Source: Sipunculus nudus
Lineage: Eukaryota > Annelida > Sipuncula > Golfingiida > Sipunculidae
Direction: 5' to 3'
Assembly: GCA_026874595.1 (NCBI GenBank)
Contig: CM049321.1
Location: 49,829,297-49,893,296 of the forward strand
Length of the DNA stretch: 64,000 nt
Shown piece after piece: positions 1 to 11,298 of this stretch (positions are counted from its first letter, which is position 1; each line of letters opens with the position of its first letter). The translations under genes and the position numbers were made by a program. The notes below the pieces were generated by a model. The model was not told the origin of the DNA. It saw nothing but the letters and a program-made list of their open reading frames with translations, and searched no databases.

Positions 1-795
1 TTGGCTGTGTGTTGGGTTTAACGATTTCCTTTATCTGAGCCCCAGGACTATTATTATATTGCTACATTCCTCCACATTTAGCAGGCATTATCACACGATT
101 TCCCCAGATATAATTCTCCGTTAGGCCTTACTTAATTACGAGGTCAATAACAGCTGCATTTATTTTAACACCATGCATTTGTTTAAATGACATCACCGAA
201 ATAACACTGGAAAAGGGAAAACTAGGATAAAATGCTTAAATGTAAAAACAAAAAAGTGGTGATACGCGATATAACTGATAAGGTCAGGTTAGGATCGTAA
301 AATTATAGTTTTACATTATATGGAAACAATATTAATTTTTCGAGGGTTTTTGTGAAAGATTTTGACATCTGGCTCGAGGTAAAACATCCCATAATTCCAC
401 ATGGAGAGGATACTTACTATCACATTTGTAACTGATATTACTCATAACACTCAATTTAAGAGTCATTTGTGATAATTTGCTGCCACATCTCTGTCATTTC
501 CTTTACGTGCTGAATTGCTGCCTGGCGGTTATATAAGCTATTATTAATAATTTACTCCCAAGTAGTAGCTTTTTATTTGTTGTTATTACTTCCCTGCCAT
601 CACCAAGGACATCATTTATAATGGGATAATTTCCTTCAGGAAAATAGAGCCAATAGGACGCTACCCTATGCTGGAATAAAATGTTCGTTTGACATGACGT
701 ATCTGTCAATTCAGTCTCTCCGTTCCTGTTCATAGTCTGTTATCCATCGTAATAAAGACAGTTCCTTTTTGTATCCAGCGAAGCTAATTTAACAT

Positions 796-798
<3 letters not shown>
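1..798. other. AT-rich non-coding stretch
   Basis: I see no exon-like open frame, RNA gene or clear repeat here. The short open frames have no recognisable domain and no splice context. It is probably intergenic, or distant upstream sequence of the receptor gene. Confidence 0.5.

Positions 799-841
<43 letters not shown>
799..841. repeat. (TA)n microsatellite
   Basis: About 21 uninterrupted TA dinucleotides. Similar pure TA tracts recur through the window and produce spurious IYIYIY open frames on both strands. Confidence 0.95.
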
Positions 842-844
<3 letters not shown>

Positions 845-1059
845 CCAGCAAAAACGAAGGTACATGGTAATATCCTTAATGAGGTTTCACTACTAAAACA
901 TTTATTATTTGGAAAAAGAAAGTTTCTGTGTTTAAAAAAAAAAATCATATATAATGATTTCGGGAGAAGGCACTGCCTCTGAAAAATTCACGGGTAACAA
1001 ATGAATATACTCCAAACTTAGAATTCCCTTTTTTACTATTCACGTTCCCTTAAATCTCT

Positions 1060-1850
1060 GTAGTGAGCGTCTGCGATACCTGATCTGGATGAAATGGGTC
1101 TACTGGCGCAGTTAGATTCCCAACATGAGACTGTCCTCGGGGTACATGCCTAGAGTATATCCATAACCTTATCAAACAATGACCTCCCGATTATGGGATA
1201 CAAACTGAAATCCCGATGTCGGAAGTCGTATATCGGATATAACGCTATTAGCACAGAATTAGACTGGTACCCTGCTCTATTATGGGCCTCATCCGAGCAT
1301 AGATATGATTTGCATAGAGCAGCGGTGCCATTATCGAGCGAGGTACCAGTCTAGCACAGAATAAGCATTGCAGTGGTTTACAGATGGGCAGTAATTTGAG
1401 AAGAGCTGTGGTGGAAAAGTGGGGGCTTTAGAACTGTGATTGCATAGTTTTTGGTTTATTACCCTGTCTGGCCGTCCTGTTTGTTAATATCCCACGAAAA
1501 AGCCATGTTTTCACATACCTTTTCTGCAAATTAGTGTAAAATGTTGTTGTCCACAGATATTGATTAACTTTTCAGTGATTCCTATTAAAAACAATCTTAT
1601 AAAGCCTTTGTTATGGGTGTCAGAGCTTATTTATCAACGAACTGATAGTTTACACGGTACATGAGCGAATACTGACAAACAGAAATGCCACATAAGCTTA
1701 GATGATGGTTTGCATTTGTGCGGACAAAACAGCATGCTTGCGTTGGGATAGGCGTTTTTTACGTTTATAAAATGTTCAAAGGATTACCTTCATCCTCATT
1801 AAACAGACAGCGCAATCTCCAGGCTATGGCCTTTATACCTTTTAAAATGT
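1060..1850 (+). repeat. Dispersed repeat C, copy 1
   Basis: This stretch aligns with 4305-4985 in the same orientation. Shared landmarks are the blocks reading ggtctactggcgcagttaga and gagactgtcctcggg near the start, and gagcttatttatcaacgaac and gcgaatactgacaaa further on. Divergence is visible as scattered substitutions and small indels. I recognise no coding domain. Copy 1 carries an extra 94 bp hairpin element (1260-1353) that copy 2 lacks. Confidence 0.85.
1260..1353. mobile_element. 94 bp hairpin MITE with 9 bp target duplication
   Basis: The element begins TAGACTGGTACC and ends GGTACCAGTCTA, a perfect 12 bp terminal inverted repeat. A second inner inverted pair (ctgctctat / atagagcag) makes it a near-complete hairpin. 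It is flanked by the direct repeat gcacagaat at 1251-1259 and 1354-1362. The paralogous repeat at about 4514-4524 has a single related site and no insert, which supports a real insertion. A 9 bp duplication would suit a Mutator-like or Merlin-like transposase, but that assignment is inference. Confidence 0.85.
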
Positions 1851-2860
1851 TTTGTCCTTTCTATATCCAGGTATCCCTCACCAATGCTGATGTTGTCATT
1901 GTTACTTACCAACCACTTTAATAAACACGTCCCATTATTCATTGGATGATAATGATGATGTTTATCAATTTTATTTTTGAATAAAAACTGTTGTTCAAGC
2001 AGGCACATTTCTCTACAAACTCTATCTATATAGATTTGATTTTGTCGTGATTTTATAAGAAAAGCAATCAATTATTTAACATTAAGAAGTCAAAACATTT
2101 CTTCAACCTTAAATATAAATAATTCAATCCCGATAACTGTATATATTTAGCACTGTTTCCTAGACCAGCAATCAAACTAATTGTAACTGTAACATTTTCC
2201 TCACAAAAAAATGTAATTTTCTAAATTCGTTAAATTAACAAATCCGCTATGTTACAAACGAGGCCCCGTGTGCGCACATTTTCAAAGGGCATCTCTGATA
2301 TAGATACATTTTTTAGAAAACGAAACCCTTTCTAACAGTGAATAAACATGGTTTTAGGCGTATTATAAATGGTGTTTGCAGTAATTCCCCTCTTCTTGTT
2401 ACACACAGTTTTACGACAAATTGCCCCTTGAGAACAACATCTTTACATTCAAAGATGCTTTGAAACTGTATTCCACATAAATAAACATAGATCAACAGGA
2501 ATTATCTAAAAAAAACTAATTTTGTCAAGGGATTTTGCATTATTAGTTTGTCTGCTAAACAGATTTTTTGTCAAAAGCAATCCATAGCTGGATATGTTTT
2601 TTTTTATTCACTTAAAACTAATAACGTTCGTCATAGATTTCCCTCTGTCAGTGAAATCCTACCAACAAAGCATGCTTTATAGAAGCTCTTAAGCTGTAGC
2701 TTGGGAGTAAATGGGAAAATCAAATGTCTATTTTCTCTGCCAACGCATGCATTTTAAAAACTTGCAGTATATCCACAATTACGATACACGACCTGTAACA
2801 TTCAGTTTTTAGTGTGTACATAAAATGAAAGCCCCTATGAGCGGTTTTAAGAAACTAGGG
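1851..2860. other. Non-coding, no feature recognised
   Basis: AT-rich sequence. The short open frames here (for example 1799-2071 and 2313-2495 on the minus strand) show no domain, no codon bias and no splice context. Confidence 0.45.
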
Positions 2861-2864
2861 AGAA

Positions 2865-3050
2865 TAACCCTGTAAGGATGCAGGAAAAACGTACTCCGAG
2901 CATAGCGTCAAAAGAGTAGCTATCTAGGAAGAGAGATTGGTTGCATGGGGACGTGTATCTGCAAAGTTCGGTGAGGGATAACTTTTCTTTTGGTCACGCC
3001 CAAATCCTTAAACTAGGGTAGGGTAATCCCTTGTCCATTGTCACGAATAA
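2865..3050 (+). repeat. Dispersed repeat F, copy 1 (degraded)
   Basis: It shares, in order, the blocks 'aaaacgtactccgagcatagcgtc', 'gagagattgg..gcatggggacgtgtat', 'ggcaaag/gcaaagttcgg' and 'ggataacttttcttttgg' with 59160-59340, and more weakly with 58855-59110. The order is conserved although identity is modest, so this looks like an old interspersed element of unknown class. Confidence 0.6.
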
Positions 3051-3114
3051 AATCTTTGTTTTTTTTGTTTCCGCAAGCGATATTGACAGAGATTATCAGT
3101 GATCTTTGACTCAG

Positions 3115-3265
3115 AGACCGGATTTGAATTCGACTCCAGATTAAGTCGACTTTTTAGGGACTCGGACTTAGATACGAGGTCCTGGACTCGGACTTATACT
3201 CTGACTTAGAGGTAAGGACTCGAGAAATCCGACCATGTCCATCTCGGATTCAGTAGAGAAATGAA
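3115..3265. repeat. Degenerate GACTCGGACTT repeat
   Basis: Multiple imperfect copies of a motif like gactcggactta (for example near 3168 and 3186). The same motif theme appears at 3745-3890, in the 33 bp array at 26134-26628 and in the 27 bp array at 43299-43625. This is a decayed or short array. Confidence 0.6.
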
Positions 3266-3354
3266 ATGCTCTTTCAAATGGCACGAAGAGTTATATATAT
3301 ATGCTGACTATTAACCGTTTATGAGAAAAAAATGCTTATATTACCAAACTTTAG

Positions 3355-3700
3355 CTTTTTAATTAAACATTTAAGCAAGGTGGGGATGGCAAATTTAATC
3401 ATTCCCCAACAAAGAGTAATATTAATATATTGAAACAGAAATATATTAAAAATAAAATTATAGACTTCGGTTCCTTTTCTAAGATGACGATAAATTTACA
3501 TCTGTACCTGGTTTAAGATTTGCACATGATGAAAACACAAAACCATATATTTTTAAAACCTTATACTTATTGCAATCTATTTTAAATGTGTCACACAGAC
3601 GATAAAAGGTATATATATATGTTTGCTCCCACATTTGATTACCCTCCCGAGCCTGCGAGCAACCCCCCCCCCCCCCCCAAGAGATGATTTGACGCCACTG
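3355..3700 (-). mobile_element. MITE-like family D, copy 1
   Basis: On the minus strand it reads in from agtggcgtcaaatcatct, then a long G run (C17 or so on the plus strand at 3661-3678), then gggagggtaatcaaat, then ggaaccgaagtctataattt. The same order is found at 13425 and 15640 on the plus strand. The end motif TGACGCCACTG (3691-3701) resembles a terminal inverted repeat also visible at about 11285-11297. Confidence 0.6.
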
Positions 3701-3744
3701 AACACAGACTAATGTCATGTTCCACCGATTCAATGTCTTTGAAT

Positions 3745-3890
3745 ACGGAGATTTGCAATGGACTTTGACTCTGACTAGGGGTTCGAAATTCCTTGGATTC
3801 CAAGAGGACGAATTAGGACTCGAACCTGAAGTTCCCTGACAAGAACTCAGGCTCGGACTTACGTCGCCCCGACTAGGACTTGTAAACTCA
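3745..3890. repeat. Degenerate GACTCGGACTT repeat, second patch
   Basis: Imperfect repeats around tttgactctgact, ggactcgaacct and ctcggacttac. It lies just beyond family D copy 1, so the two patches at 3.1-3.3 and 3.75-3.9 kb may be one array split by that insertion. Confidence 0.5.
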
Positions 3891-4304
3891 ACCGCATCAC
3901 CGAAGATTACGTGGTCACCCTCGCCTTTGACGGTCCGTGTGTTAGTTAATTATTGCTGATAAATACTCTCTTCTCCCCTGAAATTATAATTCTGAATTTC
4001 TTACGTGCATTGATTCTTGATTTATCTTATTTTGTTTATATACCCCTGCTAGGGCTTTAGTATTTATGTTTTACACAGGAATGCATAAAGTAAAAGTGAT
4101 TCAATGTATCGATAGACGTAACTCATTGCCAGTCCGTCAGAAAGTCGTAAACCAGTTATATGGTTAGCAGTTAGGGGGCTTTGCTTGTTTGGGCTTTGCG
4201 CCATAGCAAGTGTGATGGCTATATTACAGGCTTAACCACTGCGTCGACTGGGTCAGTTTATTTATTTTTTTTTTTGGGGGGGGGGGGGGGATTATCGGTA
4301 TTTA

Positions 4305-4985
4305 GCGTCTGAGATTCCTGATTTGATGAAACGGGTCTACTGGCGCAGTTAGATTCCTTACTGGAGACTGTCCTCGGGGTGCCAGAGGACATCCCAGAGT
4401 ATTTCGATACCCTTATCAAACAAGAACCTCCCGTTTATGGGGCAGCCATTTCGGCTACAAACTGAATCCAGGATTTTCGAAGTCGTATGTCGGAATAAGG
4501 GATATATCGCTTTTAGCATACAATAAGTATTAAAGTGGTTAACAGACTAAATAGGCAGTAATTTATGAAGAGCTGTGGTCGAAAAGCTTGGACTTTAGAA
4601 CTGTGATCGCAATGTTTTTAGTTTAGTACCCTGTCTGACCGTCCTGTTTGTTAATATTCCACGACAAAAGCCAGCTTTTCACAAACCTTTTCTGCAAATT
4701 AGTGTAAAATGTGGTTGTCTACACATATTGATGTTTTCAGAGTTTTTTTTCAGAAAAAAATTCTTATAGAACCTCTCTGATGGATGTCTGAGCTTATTTA
4801 TCAACGAACTGATAGTCAATAAGGTACATGAGCGAATACTGACAAAGAGAAATCCCGCATAAGCTATGATGATGGTTTGCATTTTACGGACGAAACGGCA
4901 TGTTTGTAGTGGGATCGGCTTTTTTCTATAAATTGTTCAAATGATTATCGTTTACCTTTATCTTATTAGATAAATAGGCCCCTTT
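4305..4985 (+). repeat. Dispersed repeat C, copy 2
   Basis: Direct copy of 1060-1850, as described there. It lacks the 94 bp hairpin and so preserves the empty target site around 4514-4524 (gcatacaat versus gcacagaat). A poly-G run at 4276-4290 borders it on the left. Confidence 0.85.
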
Positions 4986-4989
4986 AAAA

Positions 4990-5616
4990 TGTCCTTTCTA
5001 CGCATGGGAAATGGTTAGTCAGGTAAACATTAGTTGTAGGAATCGGTTTTAAAATTATAATCAATGATTTAAAAATAAGAACAACCAATGATGGATTATT
5101 TATCGGTTATTTAATGTATTACCTTTCTATATTACCCTGTAATTAGGTGTATACTAGTACGCGAAATATATACCCAAATAAATAGTGTGACATGAACATC
5201 GGTAATCATAATGAAACCGCCAATCCTCCAGCATCCACGATCGACTTGCCGTCGGACGAATGTTGGCTGTTCCGTTTGATGCTGTTCGTTACTTCATATA
5301 AGTATATCTCTGGGGAATTAGATTCTTTGCAGGTGATGCATAATCGTTTTAAATCGATAATGCAAAAATGCAATCGATTAAATCGATTTTGAAAGAAGAA
5401 GACCAATCATCAATAAATCGATTAATCAGCAGACCATAGGTAAACATTGACCGAATATCCTTCTTGTCAATAATAAAGCTGTTTGGGTCATCGATTACCA
5501 GAGTCTGAGAAAAGCTGCCAGAATAAACAGCCCCGATAGCACAAGAAAGTCGAAAGCAAAGTGAGAAAGGCAAAGAATATATGAACAGTTTATAACAATA
5601 CATATATATATATATA
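4990..5616. other. Non-coding, no feature recognised
   Basis: Contains overlapping short open frames on both strands around 5192-5640 with no recognisable domain, a few aatcgatt clusters (5345-5425) and a short TA tract (5602-5618). Confidence 0.4.
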
Positions 5617-6795
5617 TACAGTGAAACACCCCGGACCAAGCCGGACTCTCAAGGAACTGGAGGATTTTGTCCATATAAGTGAGTTGTCCTGTTTAGAGGA
5701 GTTTGTCCATACAAGTGAGTTGTCCTGTTTAGAGGAGTTTATATTATCTTTTTTTTATACTTAGGCTAGAAATATGTGCTTTTTTCGTATATTGATTGTT
5801 ATTGGTCATTCGATGACTACGTAATATTTGTTTTATATCACATGCAATCTTGCCATGTAAGAATTTCTTTATAATGTATTGCATGACCTTCTGAGTTGAA
5901 TAAACTAAACTAAAAGCATTTTGCGTCAATTCGTCATTGGATGTTTCTGTTATCATATATTTTCATTAAATGTACACCTAATTTGAAACAGGCAGCATAA
6001 ATTTTATTTGAAATTGTTTTCATATAGCTTAAAACTGCACTTGCAATTTAAAAGATATAATCAAAAAAAAAAAGACAAACATCAGCTGGGCCTTGCAAAC
6101 TAATCTTGGCAGTTTAAATTCGACCTACCATGTTTCACCTTCTAAGCAATTAAGAGGCAGTCCATGGATGGTTGCACTAGGCATATTGAAGATTGATTAT
6201 TGACAGCATCCGGACTGCATGAATATTTGTAAAAGGATATAGTGTTCACCACGCATTCGCCATAACAAAGTGCAAACTGTCACAAACTATAATTACGGTT
6301 CCTCGGGCCGGACGCCGAAAACAAAGCTCGAACGGCAGTCTTTGATGATGGTCTTGTCGAATGATAGCTGTTTCAGTTTGAAAGCTTATTTTCTCCTAAT
6401 TGACCTGCCAATCTTAATTGAATATGGTGTTATAATCAACACATTTATAGATATAAACAATTCCGATACTGTATATTTACATATAACATTCCAATGGTTC
6501 ACCAAATTACGCTTGTCCTCGGCTGTCGCTTTGACCAAAATAGGTCATACAAGGTCACGACCTCGGAGCTCCATCACCCGGCAAATATATGAACAAAAAT
6601 AGAACTCGCGATGTCTGTCCGCTTTAGAGGGTCATAATATGCACTTGATATGCTGGCGGGACGGGAAAGTTTGTCAGTTGTCCGGAATAGTGAGTTGTCC
6701 ACTTTGTTCAGTTTACGTTAAACATAATATAGAGGCAAAATTGTAGGGACTGAGATTTATTGTCCGCATTAGTGAGTTGTCCGCCTTAATCAACA
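5617..6795. mobile_element. Pogo/Tigger-like non-autonomous element (edges uncertain)
   Basis: It starts TA + CAGTGAAACACCCCGG, a typical Tc1/mariner-pogo style end. A 36 bp direct duplication follows at 5666-5737. Its motif agtgagttgtcc recurs at about 6690 and 6769, as if the two ends of one element carry the same subterminal repeats. I could not find a clean matching right terminus, so the element may be truncated. No transposase frame is visible; the 110 aa open frame at 6270-6602 has no recognised domain. Confidence 0.4.
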
Positions 6796-7322
6796 AATCA
6801 TATGATAACGAAGTAAAATTTATAAATTACAAATTAAAAAATAAGACCTTTGAATTAGCTACCTTAAATATGTCTCCTTGCGATAAAAGCACCAGCTAGA
6901 TTCGAGGTAAAAAAGGAAAAGTGATCTATTTGGAATGAAAGATAAAAAATCTAATAGGAAATACCGCAAGTCATTTTTTTTACCGACTGGCTATACAGAA
7001 CGTGTAATGTCTACGTGTAAATAAAGATATTCTTTTGTAAGAAATCCTATATGATATGACGAATTGATATGTGATATATTAAAATGGTATAACGCAGAGA
7101 GCTACGTCTGGCGAGCGAATGAGGAAATAGGTGCTACGACACTGTTTGTGATCTCAAACACCGGGACATGTCTGAAACCAATGAAATAAAGATTTATATA
7201 CTTTTTTCTAGTACTACTCCTTTTAAACGTTATTATGATTGCCCAGTATATTAATTAAAAATGATAAGAATATTCAATATAATAATGATAATAATAATAA
7301 TAATAATTAATAAAATAATAGC

Positions 7323-7354
<32 letters not shown>

Positions 7355-8610
7355 GCTATTATCCATAATAATAATGATAAAACATTAACAAATAAACATG
7401 TGTGCAAAAGAAAATCGAATCTCTAATAAATTAATCTTTACTTGCGGGAAGAACCAACTGAGAATCCACTATGAAATGCATATGTTGGTTAACGCAGGAA
7501 ATAAGGGATGTGCTTAATTAACTTACCATAATAATAACATATTAAACATCAAATATAATTAATAGTTTTTAAACACCAATGTTATCGAATGACGCATTGC
7601 AAGTAACAAGTATTCTTTCGTACTTAACAGATGTATTCATAAATGCCAGGTTTTAATTTCATATCCACATGTAAACGCAAGCGTGACGTTAAAAAGACAA
7701 AACCAGGAATTATATTAAATCCATGTTATAAACAAAGAAGAGCTAGTCAAAGACGGGTGCGGAGTTTATTTATGCATCAAGCCTGCTCTCAAGAGACAGG
7801 TATTGTTATGCCGTCCATTGAACATCGTTGAAACAACATTTCACTGCCGGTCATAAATAGGCCAGAATTGAAACCGCCCAGAGGTGTCTGCAACCTATGA
7901 GCGTCCTCTTTTAAATACAGGAGGACGTCAGTCATGCCTTGCCCGGCAGTGTGGGTTTCATAGTGTATCTAAAAGCATTTAGAGGCTCGCGATCACTCGC
8001 GCTTAGCAGACATAACAGCTTCTCCCCAGAGGCTAGCGTATTAAACTCGGTCTGCGATGGGTTTTCAATTTCATTGATGAAACCTGATATATCTCCCCAT
8101 CATCGAGTTGGTTCGGCGGAATAATTGGTGACCAGTTTTGATTTACACGGAATATTTTAACTGTTTAGGATTCCCGTCTGATGTCGCTTGCTTAGAATTC
8201 CACTCAACTGACTTCAAGAGACAACGAATTTAGGATTTCACAGTAAGGTAATGTTGACATACCAGCGGGAATGTGTCTAGATAAAAAAATATGCGTGAGA
8301 TTTAACAAAATAATTCAAAGCCAGAAATCTATCTTTTGCACAGATATTATACTGGATTATACAAGGATAACAACAGTTCCAATTTCAGCAGGATTTGAGG
8401 CACAGGCTACAGGGGAAAAATCTAACAACTAATGCATTCCAGACTCTTATTTACTGCAGTTTATCTGAAACAAACGGAACACGATGGTGGTATTCTCATC
8501 GATATGAATATTGTATTTGATTTACTTTACTGATTTACTATTTGTTTCGTATACAAACTAGTAAAATCTTATATTGCCTTTAAAATTAAGGATATCGCAG
8601 CAGTAAAATC
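6796..8610. other. Upstream region of the receptor gene
   Basis: No convincing exon. It contains the AAT/ATT hairpin tract at 7285-7385. An in-frame TAA at 8587-8589 closes the receptor frame upstream of its ATG, so translation cannot start further 5' in this exon. I see no reliable TATA box or initiator. Confidence 0.5.
7285..7385. repeat. (AAT)n / (ATT)n inverted microsatellite
   Basis: A run of ataataata on the left and ttattatta on the right are complementary, with a short agcttattatt centre. The tract could fold into a long AU hairpin if transcribed. Confidence 0.85.
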
Positions 8611-9472
8611 ATGATTTCATCAAACGATTCGGCAAACGTGACATATCTGCTAATTGAACCGTTGGTATTTGAGTATTCCGTCCTAGCGGTTATATTTACA
8701 GTGGCCGTTGCAGGCAACGCATGTGTAATAGCATTGCTATTGAACCGGAAGCCACGTCAGACGCCGCGTATGCATTTGTTCATTCTTCACCTAAGTATCG
8801 CCGACCTACTTGTCGCCTTCGGATGTATAATGCCACACATGATTGAATACATTCACCCCTTTAACGGAACGGATTTTTGATGCCGTCTCAAAGCCTACGT
8901 TCAATTGCTGGTCCTTTACGTGTCAACATACGTATTATTATCGACTGCGTTTGACCGGTACATGGTCATTTGCCATCCGTTGTCCTCTTGGTATTCGCGA
9001 GTTCGCCCTGGCCGTTGTCTCATTGTGTTGGCTTGGATCAGTTCTTTATTAATGGCCTTGCCGCAAGTTGTAGTTTTCGAGGTAGATTTTGAAAACAGGG
9101 CCCCAATATGTGTGGATATATTCAGAAACAATCTTATGGGATATAAAATCTACACTACCTGTACAACGTTCACATTATTTTTAGGACCCTTGGCGTTTTT
9201 GACGTTTTGTTACGGAAGAATAACATTCGTAGTATGGAACAGATTCAATCACATCGTGAATCGGCAAGAACACCAGAAATCTAGTACCTGTTCACGTCCG
9301 TCCGTATCCATTATGACGTCAACCGGATGCCGAAGTAACGGCTGTAGGATACATAACAGAGCCACCGCTAAAACTGTCAAATTTACCTTTGTGGTGATTA
9401 TAGCAAACACCCTCTGCTGGACGCCATTTTTTGTTGCTCAGTTGTTGTGGGCTTGGCAAGAGAATGTACCGG
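8611..9472 (+). CDS. Vasopressin/oxytocin-type GPCR, exon 1 (TM1-TM6), with an in-frame TGA
   Basis: This exon encodes the first 287 codons of a seven-helix peptide receptor acting at the plasma membrane. Likely ligands are nonapeptides of the conopressin/cephalotocin type, signalling through a G protein (family inference). Two N-glycosylation sequons lie in the N-terminus (N5, N9). TM1 has GN at 35-36 and TM2 has LSIAD with D65. The TM3 cysteine is C91, the DRY motif is 115-117 and TM4 has W142. The loop-2 cysteine is C167. TM5 has P193 and Y201, and TM6 has CWTP at 269-272. The signatures RMHLF..HLS.AD and CW.PFF fit the AVP/OT receptor group better than the CCAP or GnRH groups. ATG 8611 is chosen because TAA at 8587 closes the frame upstream. 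Codon 90 (8878-8880) is TGA, although the frame continues perfectly beyond it. The exon ends CCGG|GTAAGT in phase 1. Confidence 0.88.
8878..8880 (+). other. In-frame TGA at codon 90, just before the TM3 cysteine
   Basis: The surrounding residues read NGTDF-stop-CRLKAYVQ. In AVP/OT receptors the residue before this Cys-Arg is usually Leu, and TTA (Leu) would differ from TGA by one base. No splice pair can remove the codon. The frame is clean for about 200 codons on the 3' side and the conserved spacing (C91 to R116, 25 residues) is exact, so this is a point change rather than a frameshift. Confidence 0.95.
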
Positions 9473-9699
9473 GTAAGTACTCCTTGAATACTCCAAACAG
9501 TAGTAAGCCACTAATAATTAAAGAGATATCACATTACCTACACGTTACTAACACATTACTATGAATTGTAGTATACGAACATAACTCAAAACGCCATTAT
9601 GATGCTAAAAACTCACAACTCAGACGTTGTTTTCTCCTTGCTCAGAAGGGTACTCCGCGCATCATTTAACAGAGAAGCTATTGACTGCACAACTGTAAC

Positions 9700-10120
9700 A
9701 AGTTTTAACTAAGCTAGCATTACCTGCAACCACGCCTAGCCACAGAAAACAGGCGGTCATGACGACTGACTGGTAGTATTTGGCATGCAACTAGATGCAC
9801 GAGCGACCACTGTGGTTTTTCCTGATTAATGTTATCATGACCGATTGTAGAGGAATATTGTTACTTGAGAATGAGCAATTAGACTGTCGTAAGAGGTTCG
9901 TAAGATAATCTACGACCACTCGAAGATAATTTACGATTGGCTACGACTACCGATGACCAGCGACCACTAGGGGCTGTATGTCGTACCACCGTTTTGCGAC
10001 CGTATAGGTGACACCTCATGATTGCCGGTCGTATCAATAATCGTTACCTATCGTATCCCAAATTCTGACTGGACCCTAATTCACTGTTCGTAGTGGTATT
10101 CAGGCACTACTATATCTGGT
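9700..10120. repeat. Degenerate cgacca/tacgac-rich stretch, possible decayed MITE
   Basis: The sequence repeatedly uses short blocks such as gcgaccact, tctacgaccact, ttacgattggctacgact and accagcgaccacta. This pattern of self-similar, partly inverted blocks is common in decayed hairpin transposons, but no termini can be defined. Confidence 0.35.
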
Positions 10121-11039
10121 TGTAACACATGCTTTGAAAGACCAATTGGTTTAAGAAGAATGTTAACTGTCAGCAGTACTCGGTATTATAATAATTGTGC
10201 AAAAATATGGCCTGGATGCCAAGAACGTCGCATTTTTATTATATCTGTAAAAAAATTTTTTTTTTTCAAAATGTTAAACAACATTTTCTTATACCGCTAA
10301 CAATTTCCTATTCGATCGACTGTTCCTTCGGTTGGTTCTATGGGTTCATTTTTCATCCTATGTCTTATCAAAGACGGGAGTTAACCAAGAAAGTGATGGA
10401 TATTACTGCCCCGACGCTTTTATGCGCAGACAACAAAATATACTCTACACTCCGTGAGGTTCTTTCTTAATAACCGCCACGAAAAAATACCTGCTTATAT
10501 CAAGAAAGCACTAAAGCAGTCCCTGTAATAGTATAAAAAATACACATGGTCGATTACAGATGGGGCAACCGCTCAGGCATTGACTATTTTTCTGTGCACT
10601 ATTATATTAAAAGTCTTTATTATGAACCGCAGGGGATATTCTATATTTTGGAATAGCCACTTCATGGACACGCAGAATATGACGTTCCCCAAACTTGGAC
10701 ATTCGGACAATTCTGTTGCATGTCAAGGAGTTTCATCGACGACAAAGTGACACAGTATTAGCAGGGGAGAGACAGTTGTCTTGTATATTGGTCATCGAAT
10801 GAGATGGTCCGACAGCATATCGCATTGTGCAACTAGCTCTCAAAAATTTAAACATGAGATACCAGCTCCTTTTGACTTTATTACATCGTGACAGCGGTGC
10901 ATAATTTGTTCGATGGAAGTAGCCACCATTTTATTCATTCTTCTTCGAGCGATCATCCTGCTTAGGGCAACTAGTGAGCATCTACATCCGAATGTAATCA
11001 GGCCAACGAGAGGTGTCTCGTGTCTAAAAGTAGACAATA
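10121..11039. other. Intronic, no feature recognised
   Basis: No element or exon was identified. The 91-codon open frame at 10195-10470 contains a run of phenylalanines from a poly-T tract and has no domain. Confidence 0.4.
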
Positions 11040-11298
11040 TAAGTTGGTTTGATATAGGGTTTAAAAAATAAGGTATGTTTCCAGTGTGTGTTCAAACAAG
11101 GTTTGGAACTATAATGTTTCATAGTAAACAGAGAAAGGCAACTACATTCTATAATTCTAATTATTAATATATTTCATATCCAAATTATAAATTATATTCT
11201 CTGAATATCATGGGGTTACAACATTGACCATCCCCCTCCCCCTCCCATGCCAAACGGTATGAAGATATATTTCCACCACCCCAAATGACGCCCCTGGT
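11040..11298 (+). mobile_element. MITE-like family D, copy 2
   Basis: It shares aggtatgtttcca, caaacaaggtttgga, atgtttcat and the later ctctgaatatca...aacattga with the copies at 13425 and 15640. It ends at tgacgcccctgg, matching the inverted form of the cagtggcgtca start. The left end is not clear. Confidence 0.5.

Noticed and set aside
8878-8880. Selenocysteine codon reading of the TGA
   Set aside because: No selenoprotein GPCR of this family is known to me, the position is normally Leu, and I found no SECIS-like element evident near exon 2.
8870-8900. A mini-intron that would remove the TGA
   Set aside because: The protein alignment across the codon has exact spacing (C91 to R116), and no GT...AG pair of workable length exists there.
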